Source: an uncultured Bacteroidia bacterium (GTDB taxonomy: Bacteria > Bacteroidota > Bacteroidia > Bacteroidales > UBA932). Taken from it: a DNA stretch of 64,000 bases. Where the stretch lies: the NCBI GenBank assembly GCA_902782225.1, contig CACZMF010000012.1:1-64000 (forward strand), given 5' to 3'. Below the pieces are notes generated by a model, which saw nothing but the letters and a program-made list of their open reading frames with translations, was not told the DNA's origin and did no database searches. A program made the translations under genes and the position numbers. Every line of letters begins with the position of its first letter. Position 1 is the first letter of the stretch. Positions 8,004-15,537 of the stretch are shown in pieces.

Positions 8004-9048
8004 CGGGCAGTACGATCTGTTTGTATTGGTTCTTGCGCTTCATCCAGCGCTCGCGGGCGAACTGCTGCATGTCGGTGACGGTGTCGGACTCGTCGATGAT
8101 TTCCATACCGAGTATGGTCTCGATGATGTCTTCGAGGGTGATGATGCCCTGGAAGCAGCCGTAGTCGTCGATTATCAGGGCGATCTGGTCCTTGGTCTTG
8201 AGCAGCGATTCCCATATGTCGGACACGCTGGTCTCCTCGTGGAAAGCGGCTATCTGGCGCTTGATGGAGCCCAGGCGGGTGTCGAATTTGTCTTCGGCGA
8301 GGTTCTCGAGCACGTCGTAGCGCAGCACGTAGCCGGTGATGAATTCCTGGGAGTCGGAATACACCGGGATGCGGGAGTAGTGGGAGAGTTCTTCGCGGCG
8401 GTAGAAGGCCTTGAGCGTCATATTTTCGGGGGCGGTGGACGCCACCACGCGGGGGGTCATCACGTCGTAGGCCTTGATGTCGTCCAGCTTCATGATGTTC
8501 TGGATGACTTTGTTTTCGCTGTTGTCAAGCACGCCTTCTTCCTCGCCGATATTGGCCATTGCGGACACTTCTTCGCGGGAGATGGTGGTGTCGGCTTCGT
8601 CGTCGGAGATGGTGCGGCGGAGCTTCTCGATGAGCCAGACCACGGGGAAGAGAATGATGGTCAGGAGCTTCATTATCCTGGCGAGCCAGAGGAGGTCTTT
8701 GTAGTGGGCAGTGCCTATGGACTTGGGGATGATTTCCGAGAACACGAGGATGAGGAGCGTCATCAGGGCGCTGATGATACCGAACCAGTGGTCGCCGGAG
8801 AGCTGGGTGGCCTGGTGGCCAACCGCCGCTGCGCCGAGGGTGTTGGCTATGGTGTTGAGCGACAGGATGGCCGAGAGGGGCCTGTCGGGCTCGGTCTTGT
8901 ATTTCAGGAACAGCGGGGCGTTGCGGTCGCCTTCTTCTTCCTTCATCGTGATGTACGATATGGGGGTGGTCATCAGCACCGACTCCAGCAGGGAGCACAG
9001 GAACGAGACGGCCATCGTCAGAAGAAGGTATATGATTAACAATGTCAT
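7993..9048 (-). CDS. CNNM/HlyC-CorC-like transporter with CBS pair
   Basis: 351-residue member of the CNNM (DUF21) family, linked to Mg2+ and Co2+ efflux or homeostasis. The N-terminal DUF21 membrane domain (1-150) shows ESVLMTTPIS, SLNTIANTLGAAAVG and LVFSEIIPKSIG, the family's conserved helices. Two CBS domains follow (about 190-320; VMTPRVVAS opens the first, IALIIDDYGCFQGIITLEDIIE closes the second). The chain ends about 25 residues after the CBS pair, so the extra C-terminal CorC_HlyC domain of many homologues is missing. It heads a two-gene unit with the DUF2723 protein. Confidence 0.92.
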   Translation of the reverse strand: MTLLIIYLLLTMAVSFLCSLLESVLMTTPISYITMKEEEGDRNAPLFLKYKTEPDRPLSAILSLNTIANTLGAAAVGHQATQLSGDHWFGIISALMTLLILVFSEIIPKSIGTAHYKDLLWLARIMKLLTIILFPVVWLIEKLRRTISDDEADTTISREEVSAMANIGEEEGVLDNSENKVIQNIMKLDDIKAYDVMTPRVVASTAPENMTLKAFYRREELSHYSRIPVYSDSQEFITGYVLRYDVLENLAEDKFDTRLGSIKRQIAAFHEETSVSDIWESLLKTKDQIALIIDDYGCFQGIITLEDIIETILGMEIIDESDTVTDMQQFARERWMKRKNQYKQIVLPDED

Positions 9049-9107
9049 AAATCCTCAGTTTAACCCACAAAGTTAAAGATTATTCCTGTAAAACAAAAAA
9101 AGCCCGA

Positions 9108-9215
9108 CGCAAAGCTATCCCGCTGATTGCCAGCTGAAAGCGCAATCGAGGGGGTGTTATTCCTGCACCCCCTCGATTATATAATCGCCTAACTATGAAG
9201 TCGTTGACTTTGCGC
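9108..9215. repeat. about 110-bp hairpin element, copy 1
   Basis: Element with ends CGCAAAG (9108) and CTTTGCGC (9208-9215), an internal perfect 13-bp hairpin (9144-9178) and a GCTGATT box near its left end. Copies 2 (15208-15318) and 3 (62240-62348) share ends, boxes and size. It lies directly after the serpin gene and serves as its terminator. Confidence 0.75.
9144..9178 (-). terminator. hairpin terminator after serpin
   Basis: Perfect 13-bp inverted repeat AATCGAGGGGGTG / CACCCCCTCGATT with a 9-base loop, 41 bases after the serpin stop. No long T-run follows, so it may act as a 3'-end stabiliser as much as a terminator. Confidence 0.6.
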
Positions 9216-9219
9216 GACT

Positions 9220-10653
9220 CTATTTGTAACTTCCCATAAACAGGATCGTACCGGTGGTCTTTTCCTCGATGGCAAAGAGGAAAGGATGGTCGGCGATGAA
9301 TGCCACGGGCTTCGGCGGCTCCGGTCCAGCGCTGGAGGCCATCATTCCGACAGACACAGCGGCAGCCTCGGTGCCGGTTTCGTTCACATTGATCTTCGCC
9401 ACCTGCTTCACACAGTCCACAAACAGCGATTCTTCGCTCATCCTGGAGAAATTCGCTGCAGGTGAGAACATATTCTTAATCCCCAGTGTCGCAAGCACAC
9501 CGTTGAGGACTTCGTCTAGTTCCACTTCAAATTTGGGCATCTTGATATAGGCATACTCAGACTTGAGAGAGGACTTCATATTCGCCCATGCGTTCTTGTC
9601 GAGTTTGCCCAGCAGCTGGGTGGCGGACACTCCCTTGTCGGGAAGCAGGATGTACATACAATAGTTGCCTGCCTTCACATAGCTTGATCCGTATTCCATC
9701 CTGAGCGCGCTGAACCCATCCTGTTTTGCATACATGAAGTCATTGGGATCACTCTTCATCATCATTTCCTTGCGCACCTTTCCGTCGGCTCCGGTGAACT
9801 CCCCTTCAGCAGTAAAGTAATCATCAAACGGGATCATCCACTGGGCCTTGAAATACAGGGCGTTCATCAGTATGGCACGGATGGCGGGGTCGACATCATT
9901 GAGCACCTTTTCGATCACACCGTTGGTGTGCTCCGAAGCCCACTTGTTCACGTATCCGGCAACATCCTGAGTCGCGAAGTCCAGGTTGAAAGCGCTGGCG
10001 TCGTAGTAGTTCTTGACTGACTTGCGGTAGCTCTCGAGGAGTTTGAAATCCTTGTTCAGGACTGCCACGTTAGCGATTTGAAGCACCTCGTCTTTCGATG
10101 CTGCCTTGGAAGCAAGCACCATGAGGTCCCGGCAGAACTCGTTGATTTCCTGCTGGCTGTCCGGGCCGAAGCCAAGGCTGGTGCAGATTTCCTGGCGGGT
10201 CGCTCCGTCTGCTCCTTCGGCGATCATGCCGAGCAGGTAGGCGAGGCTCACGGGTGAAAAGACATAGCTGTCGTTTCCCTTCTTTTCGTCCATAAGCCCG
10301 GCGAAGGAGAACGCAAAGGCATTCAGCGCTGACACCTTCTCCTTCTGTGCAGAGGTCAGTGCCGCGGGAGCTTCACTTGACAGGAAATCATACGAAGGAA
10401 GTCCGGCTTCAGGATCGTCTTCCTGAGGCTCGTCGTTATTTTCGGGATTTTGCGGAGTGGGGGTCTCCGGCTCTTCGTTGTTGTTGGTCGAAGGTTGCTC
10501 CGGAGTTTCGCCCTGGTTGTTATCCTGGGCAGGATTCTCCTGCTCGGTGGCCGTCTGAGGCTCTTGCACCTTCTCGATCTCCTGCTTTTTGTCGCATCCC
10601 AACACCAGCAGTCCGATGGCTATCGCGGCCAAGAAAAGTTTGAAAGTTTTCAT
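9220..10653 (-). CDS. lipoprotein serpin (serine/cysteine protease inhibitor)
   Basis: 477-residue surface-type serpin. Lipobox LVLGC with lipidated Cys20, then an acidic, Pro/Glu/Asn/Gln-rich linker (21-90), then a full serpin domain (95-477) with NALYFKAQW, the hinge motif NETGTEAAAVSVG and the C-terminal signature ADHPFLFAIEEKTTGTILFMG. The small-residue hinge predicts an inhibitory serpin. Counting from the hinge Glu as P17 puts P1-P1' near Ser-Ala in MMASSAG, suited to proteases that accept small residues; exact P1 is uncertain. A good Shine-Dalgarno-like AGGAGAAC precedes the ATG and TATATTTG lies upstream. The C10 protease operon is directly upstream on the same strand, which makes a protective partner role plausible. 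Confidence 0.95.
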   Translation of the reverse strand: MKTFKLFLAAIAIGLLVLGCDKKQEIEKVQEPQTATEQENPAQDNNQGETPEQPSTNNNEEPETPTPQNPENNDEPQEDDPEAGLPSYDFLSSEAPAALTSAQKEKVSALNAFAFSFAGLMDEKKGNDSYVFSPVSLAYLLGMIAEGADGATRQEICTSLGFGPDSQQEINEFCRDLMVLASKAASKDEVLQIANVAVLNKDFKLLESYRKSVKNYYDASAFNLDFATQDVAGYVNKWASEHTNGVIEKVLNDVDPAIRAILMNALYFKAQWMIPFDDYFTAEGEFTGADGKVRKEMMMKSDPNDFMYAKQDGFSALRMEYGSSYVKAGNYCMYILLPDKGVSATQLLGKLDKNAWANMKSSLKSEYAYIKMPKFEVELDEVLNGVLATLGIKNMFSPAANFSRMSEESLFVDCVKQVAKINVNETGTEAAAVSVGMMASSAGPEPPKPVAFIADHPFLFAIEEKTTGTILFMGSYK

Positions 10654-10714
10654 AAAGTTCTCCTTTTTTGCAAATATACATTTTTTTTACAACAATTGAC
10701 TATTGCAGATATTA

Positions 10715-12094
10715 CTAAGGGGCGTCTACTGCAAAATTATGCACAACTTCTCTTTTGATTGAATAGTTATAATGTGATACGATCCAGTCAGCATTTAAAT
10801 TATACCATATAGTAGTCATCTGTGTTGAATCATAACGACCACTCCAACCCCAATTAATTGTTACGAAACGTGATTCTTGTAATGGACCGAACTTCCACCA
10901 TGTTGTTACATAATTACCAAGGTCGTCATAGTAATTATATTGGTAAAGATAATGATCTTGACTATACTTATACCCATCTATTACTACTGCATGGCCACCG
11001 CTACCTGGAGATACGATTCCAATTATAAGTGGTAGTGATTCATCATAAACATCCGATTCGCAGATATCTATCAAATCGCTATAATCATTATGGAATGATG
11101 TACATTCACAGGTATAACCGTAGTTTGGAAATACAGTGGGTGCGTGGAATAGATTTGCCCCGGTTCCGTTTCTTGTATAACCGGCAAAAAAATGTATCCC
11201 TAAATCAAGCAATAACGCAGATACTTCTTCAAAGCCACTAGAACTCCATGCGAAATGTGCCATATTATTCCAATTAGATGATGAGAGCCCGTAAAAAGTA
11301 ACGTCACTAGGAGATAGATTAATTCCTATTTCATTAGATGGTATATATGCATTGCAAATAGCACCCGCGTACACTGCCGGGTAGGTGTTAAAATGCTGGT
11401 TTAAATAGTATATTACCTGCCCCGCGGCAACAGGAACACACCCGCAGTAGCAGTGCCTTGTGAGTGTACTATCCATATACGGCATACAGCAGTTCCACAA
11501 AGAATCTTGTCCCCAATGGGTAGCCAGTAGTGGCCCCACGCTGCGTGTTTCGTCATTCACCAAAGACGAATCAACCAGAACAGCAGTATACAATGAATCT
11601 AGATGTGCCGGTCCGCCACCACCGGGCCAAGACCTGTTTCCATCCCACGTATCGTTGAACAATTCTGAGCCCCTGAACGAGTTGTCGTGCATCGCCGAAG
11701 ACAACGACTTTTCCAATTTCATCATAAACTCGGAAGCATCTGGATTACTCTTCAAGTCTTCATAACTAATTCTACCGGAATCAGATTTCATCAAAATCTT
11801 TGAAGCCTTGCGTACACCGGAGAGCAACTCCCAACCATTCTGGTAGTTAACCAAATACATAACCGTATCATTTTTGGATACAATCGGCTGTATTCTAACG
11901 TCAGAAGATTTAGTATTGGGGTGTGTATTATTGTTCTCAACATAAGAATATACATCCGCAAGAGTTACATTCGGACGAGACTTCTCATTTTTAAATATCA
12001 AAGAAGGAGCAGTTGGAACAGTCTTGGTGCACGCACAAAGAGTAATCAATATTATAATTGACGAAAAAAAAGAAAATCTTTTCATAGTATTCAT
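10715..12094 (-). CDS. C10 (streptopain-like) cysteine protease, lipoprotein
   Basis: 459-residue papain-fold protease of MEROPS family C10. Signal peptide with lipobox LCAC (Cys22), an N-terminal propeptide-like region (about 35-125), and the mature domain from about 140. The catalytic Cys is in CGCVPVAAGQ (Cys219) and the His in SGGHAVVIDGY (about 367); NWGWSGRYD follows near 425 as in streptopain. In related organisms such proteases are secreted or surface-bound virulence or nutrition factors, made as zymogens. Two in-frame ATGs (12094, 12085) precede the signal; the stop of the upstream partner is 3 bases away, so they form one message. AT-rich compared with the core genes. Confidence 0.93.
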   Translation of the reverse strand: MNTMKRFSFFSSIIILITLCACTKTVPTAPSLIFKNEKSRPNVTLADVYSYVENNNTHPNTKSSDVRIQPIVSKNDTVMYLVNYQNGWELLSGVRKASKILMKSDSGRISYEDLKSNPDASEFMMKLEKSLSSAMHDNSFRGSELFNDTWDGNRSWPGGGGPAHLDSLYTAVLVDSSLVNDETRSVGPLLATHWGQDSLWNCCMPYMDSTLTRHCYCGCVPVAAGQVIYYLNQHFNTYPAVYAGAICNAYIPSNEIGINLSPSDVTFYGLSSSNWNNMAHFAWSSSGFEEVSALLLDLGIHFFAGYTRNGTGANLFHAPTVFPNYGYTCECTSFHNDYSDLIDICESDVYDESLPLIIGIVSPGSGGHAVVIDGYKYSQDHYLYQYNYYDDLGNYVTTWWKFGPLQESRFVTINWGWSGRYDSTQMTTIWYNLNADWIVSHYNYSIKREVVHNFAVDAP

Positions 12095-12097
12095 TTT

Positions 12098-12487
12098 TTA
12101 ATTGGAACCAATAGAAAACCGTCCAAGATAGGTATTCCCGTCAGAGGAAGAAAAATAGATATAAAAATCTCCCGGGTATTCAATAAAGGGAATAATGGCA
12201 TCAGGGTTTGAACCGTCAACTATAGTTTGGAGGATTATACCAAAATCAGAGTGTTCTATAACGACGGAAACATTGCCAAGGTCACCGCTGAAATTGAGAT
12301 GTATTACACCATCCTCAACAAATCCGGAAATTGGAACAATTGAGGGAAGCCTTGGAATTCCGCCATTATTATCGTCAGAAATACCAGGATTAATAATGAT
12401 AGGTTCTTGAGCAAAAGAAGTGTTGGTTTTTACAATGCCAATGAAGATTGTGGACAAAACCAAGATGAATTTTAGATACTTTTTCAT
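12098..12487 (-). CDS. DUF3244-like secreted protein, candidate partner of the C10 protease
   Basis: 129 residues. Signal peptide MKKYLKFILVLSTIFIGIV... cleaved near TSFAQ. The mature part (ISGFVEDGVIHLNFSGDLG, later GDFYIYFSSSDGNTYLG) looks like the small Ig-like DUF3244 domain common in Bacteroidota. The start at 12487 is chosen because it opens the signal peptide just downstream of a strong promoter. It is the first gene of an operon with the C10 protease (gap of 3 bases). In Bacteroides, C10 proteases are often paired with small cognate inhibitors; that role is inferred here from position only. Confidence 0.75.
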   Translation of the reverse strand: MKKYLKFILVLSTIFIGIVKTNTSFAQEPIIINPGISDDNNGGIPRLPSIVPISGFVEDGVIHLNFSGDLGNVSVVIEHSDFGIILQTIVDGSNPDAIIPFIEYPGDFYIYFSSSDGNTYLGRFSIGSN

Positions 12488-12504
12488 AATGTATAGTTTT
12501 TTTG

Positions 12505-12536
12505 CAAAGTTACGGGGTTGATAAGTCATATGCAAA
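12505..12536 (-). promoter_or_regulatory. promoter of the DUF3244-like / C10 protease operon
   Basis: Minus strand: TTTG at 12536-12533, 20 bases, TAACTTTG at 12512-12505; 18 bases upstream of the ATG at 12487. Confidence 0.8.
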
Positions 12537-12691
12537 AAAATAACTTATAAACGCCTTTGTAACTTATTGATAATCAATGGTATATTTTTTCGAACTTACA
12601 AACTCGAAAAAAGAGTAGAAAAACGAGTGTAAGAGGCTGTTATTGTGATGAAAACAAGTTATATTTGTTTACACTAAAGCGTATTGTTTCT

Positions 12692-14296
12692 ATGAGACCT
12701 TTGTTGTTTGTTTTAGGATTGATTGTTTTGATTTGTTCTTGCCAGTCTGCCGGGTTAAAGCAGCTGACGGAGATTGAAGGTTACATCCAGGAAGACCATA
12801 AGAAGGCTTATCAGGAGCTGTCTGAAATCAAGCAAGATTCCAAATCGACGAAAGAGGAAAAAGCGCTCTATTCCCTTCTCTGGTCGATGGCGTTGGACAA
12901 GAACTATATAGATGTCAAGTCTGATTCTCTGATAGCTCCGGCCGTAAAGTATTATTCCCGCTACGGTAGCAAGCAGCACAGATTCTTGGCATATTACTAT
13001 GCCGGCCGCGTCTTTGAGAATGCCGGAGAGTATAATGATGCACTGACATATTATATGAAGGCAGAGCAAAGTATAGACAAAACTATATCGAAGGAGTATC
13101 TTGTAAGGCTATATACGGCAAAACAGCGCTTGTACTACAGGCAGTATGCTTATGATAGAGCAATTGAGCAAGCACAGAAGGCAAGGAGTATTTCAAAGAC
13201 GCTGGAGAATCCACAGTACTATTTGAGGAACACATTGGATGTTGCATTAATGTATTCCATAAAGGAGGAGAATTCTAAATCTGATTTAATTCTTGACTCT
13301 CTAGGCGTATGGATTACTGATCATAACGTTCTCTGCCCGTCTACGTATTATTCATCCCTGATCAGGTCGGCAGTTGGAAATAACAGTGACACGGTACTCA
13401 TAGATTCGCTATATTCTGCGTATGAGAAGCAGTGCAAGAATGAGCGTATTCAGGAAGATCCTTTAATATCTGCTCTTGTAAACAAGGCACGCGGAGATTA
13501 TAATGCAGCTATTTCATCATTGTCTTCTTCTGTCCCCGATAACACGTTTAAATCAATATCATACTATTCAATACTGTATTTATCCCATAAAGCACTTGGA
13601 CACTACAAAGAGGCTCTTGAAAATTTTGTAGAATACCAGAAAACGGTTGAAAAGCATACAATGTCCATTTTCAACAACGACACCCGTTTTCTTGAAGAAC
13701 GCTATAAAAACGAGCTGGTGAAGGAACGAAACATCAGGAGGACAATGGTATTGATAGCGTTGATTCTCGTTTTGGTTGCCGTTATAGTTGTCGTTGTTGT
13801 TACAGGAGTCAAGAGGAAGCAAAGATACGATGAAGAGCTCGAGAGCGCACGAAGCGAATATGAATTCCTGAAAGAAGTCATGAACAGCCCCCACGAAGGG
13901 CCGGATGGTGTTCAAAAGGCCCTGGAAAGCCGCCTGCAGGCGTTGCGGCCGTTTATAAGGAAAGACCAGTGGCTGCCGTCGCCGGACGTGGTCCGACAGT
14001 TAAGAAAGATGAACGAAGCCAATCTTGAGATGTTCCGATCTGTGGGCCTGATCTACGCAATGACATACCCGGAGTTCGTTGCCGAGTTGGTTAAATATGG
14101 CCTGAGTTCCGAAGAGATAGGACTTTGCGCTATGTATCTATCGGATTACAGTACGAAAGAATTGCCGAAGACCTCGAAGTCCGGCAACATCTATCTGATC
14201 AACGGAGAGATCCGCAAGAAACTCCAGATCCCGGCCAACGGCGAAAAGCTCGGCCACTGGCTGCAGAATCTGTTCGTGTCGGTCTATAAAAGGTGA
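12692..14296 (+). CDS. membrane-anchored TPR regulator with C-terminal HTH-like domain
   Basis: 534 residues. N-terminal lipoprotein-like signal (MRPLLFVLGLIVLICSC), TPR repeats over about 30-330 (YYAGRVFENAGEYNDALTYYMKAE is one), a transmembrane helix (VLIALILVLVAVIVVVVV, about 355-375), a coiled coil, and a cytoplasmic C-terminal domain with GLSSEEIGLCAMYLSDYS and EIRKKLQIPANGEKLGHWL. The architecture matches Bacteroidota TPR/HTH regulators that sense periplasmic or envelope conditions. The TTG start 27 bases earlier overlaps a -7 box (TATATTTG, 12660-12667), so ATG 12692 is preferred. Base use shifts from AT-rich in the TPR part to GC-rich after about 13850, hinting at a mosaic gene. Confidence 0.8.
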   Translation: MRPLLFVLGLIVLICSCQSAGLKQLTEIEGYIQEDHKKAYQELSEIKQDSKSTKEEKALYSLLWSMALDKNYIDVKSDSLIAPAVKYYSRYGSKQHRFLAYYYAGRVFENAGEYNDALTYYMKAEQSIDKTISKEYLVRLYTAKQRLYYRQYAYDRAIEQAQKARSISKTLENPQYYLRNTLDVALMYSIKEENSKSDLILDSLGVWITDHNVLCPSTYYSSLIRSAVGNNSDTVLIDSLYSAYEKQCKNERIQEDPLISALVNKARGDYNAAISSLSSSVPDNTFKSISYYSILYLSHKALGHYKEALENFVEYQKTVEKHTMSIFNNDTRFLEERYKNELVKERNIRRTMVLIALILVLVAVIVVVVVTGVKRKQRYDEELESARSEYEFLKEVMNSPHEGPDGVQKALESRLQALRPFIRKDQWLPSPDVVRQLRKMNEANLEMFRSVGLIYAMTYPEFVAELVKYGLSSEEIGLCAMYLSDYSTKELPKTSKSGNIYLINGEIRKKLQIPANGEKLGHWLQNLFVSVYKR

Positions 14297-14733
14297 GCTA
14301 AGTTTGCGTAGAACTTAAGTAAGTGTTTACCTGCGATACTATCCACCAAAATCGGAGAAGAAATCGCCTCAACCAACATCCACTCCTGGCTCAAGAAGCA
14401 ATTTGCAGAACATTGAACGACGAAGGATGCTAAACCATTATTCAACTATTCTCTTCGTCTCCAGGGCTGAGTTCTGAAGAAATAGGATTATTCGCTAAAT
14501 AAATGGCGATATCAGGAAAATAGTAGGACCATCCGCAGAAAAAGAAATTTTTCGGGTAAAGAATCGTTGTCAATATTTTTTCTGTTTCGGCAGGTTATTA
14601 TAAAAATCAGCAAAATCTTACACCCGCTGGTGTTGACGCCATTGCCGGTCCAACTCTTCTGTTCATCTTTGCAATGTATGGAGCCGCTGCCCGTGAACTG
14701 GTCCGGGAGCGTTAAACTCCCCGACCAACTTGA
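14297..14733. other. degenerate region with fragments of a paralogous TPR regulator
   Basis: No intact gene. Position 14466-14502 translates to GLSSEEIGLFAK then stop, matching GLSSEEIGLCAM of the gene just upstream. Bases 14345-14416 translate to a tail ending IHSWLKKQFAEH and stop, similar in shape to that gene's C-terminus (GHWLQNLF). The order of the two fragments is reversed relative to the intact gene, so this is a rearranged remnant. Bases 14633-14715 (LFIFAMYGAAARELVRER, stop) are another unassigned C-terminal fragment. Confidence 0.5.
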
Positions 14734-15153
14734 TTATGGATACTTCTTCCACCAAAGTCGTATGTCACAGTGGAACTGCCCAAGTTCAGCAAGAGCGTGG
14801 AAGAACTCGAGACAGTTGCAGATAAACTCTTCTACACGTTTACGCACATTTCAGAAATGGAAGAGCGGCCGGCCTCTTTTTCAGAAAAAGTCTTGGTAAA
14901 GTTATTTGAATTGTGTAGGTTTGCAAATATGACACCTGAAGAGCAATACATATATATTCGTACCCTTATGGCGGAGGTTGATGCACGCAGCCAGAGGCGC
15001 ACAGAAATCAACAAGGCAACGGCAGAGGCAAGGGCAGAAACAAAAGCTGAGACAACGGCAGAGATTGCCAGATCATTACGTGAAAAGGGAATCCCAACCC
15101 CCACTATTGCCGAAGCTTGCGGCCTGACTGAGGAACAGATTTTAGCATTATAG
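14734..15153 (+). pseudogene. truncated Rpn/PDDEXK-family transposase-like nuclease (C-terminal part)
   Basis: Open from 14734; a GTG at 14770 would give 127 residues. The sequence VELPKFSKSVEELETVADKLFYTFTHIS and the following helical part match the C-terminal half of Rpn family recombination-promoting nucleases (PDDEXK_2). A charged repeat stretch of Ala/Glu/Thr (ATAEARAETKAETTAE) and a helix-turn-helix-like end (GIPTPTIAEACGLTEEQIL) follow. The N-terminal catalytic half (PD-(D/E)xK) is missing and a stop lies at 14731, so the gene is a remnant. Confidence 0.7.
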
Positions 15154-15207
15154 GTTTTGTCCAGAGAGGGTAGAGACCTTCTACCACAGAAAGGAAATTG
15201 CTCCTTA

Positions 15208-15318
15208 GGGCAAAATTATCAGACTGATTATCAATTAATTAAGCGATCAGGGGGGGGTGCCGAAATGGCACCCCCTTAATCATGCAATCGCCTGGTAATA
15301 AAGCTGTTGGCTTTGCGC
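15208..15318. repeat. about 110-bp hairpin element, copy 2
   Basis: Ends GGGCAAA (15208) and CTTTGCGC (15311-15318), CTGATTATCA box at 15223, internal hairpin GGGGGTGCC/GGCACCCCC at 15253-15275. The right end runs straight into the duplicated serpin tail, exactly as in copy 1 next to the intact serpin. Confidence 0.75.
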
Positions 15319-15322
15319 GACT

Positions 15323-15535
15323 CTATTTGTAGCTACCCATAAACAGGATAGTGCCGGTGGTCTTTTCCTTGATGGCAAAGAGGAAAGGATGGTCGGCGAT
15401 GAATGCCACGGGCTTCGGCGGCTCCGGTCCAGCGCTGGAGGCCATCATTCCTACGCCGTCGCCACCAGCGAGAACCAGCGCGCCGAACTCCAAGCCCTCA
15501 TCCCCGGCACCCAGATAGTCATCGTCATCGACCAC
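15323..15535 (-). pseudogene. serpin C-terminal fragment fused to unrelated sequence
   Basis: Residues matching GMMASSAGPEPPKP to the terminal FMGSYK of the serpin at 9220 occupy 15323-15451; together with the hairpin element they form a roughly 240-bp duplication of 9108-9360. The break falls inside the reactive-centre loop. The adjoining 15452-15540 on the plus strand reads as a C-terminal fragment of another protein (QRAELQALIPGTQIVIVI, then DHNYSE and stop), so the 70-residue minus ORF is a chimera without signal peptide and probably not expressed. Confidence 0.8.
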
Positions 15536-15537
15536 AA

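Noticed and set aside
5817..8078. 753-residue plus-strand ORF opposite the DUF2723 gene, and similar long ORFs opposite other GC-rich genes (18053-19570, 29058-31097, 39036-41141, 42901-44346, 53843-55456)
   Set aside because: All lie antisense to well-supported genes, are rich in His/Arg/Glu/Gly from codon mirroring, and lack domains; they are by-products of high GC third positions.
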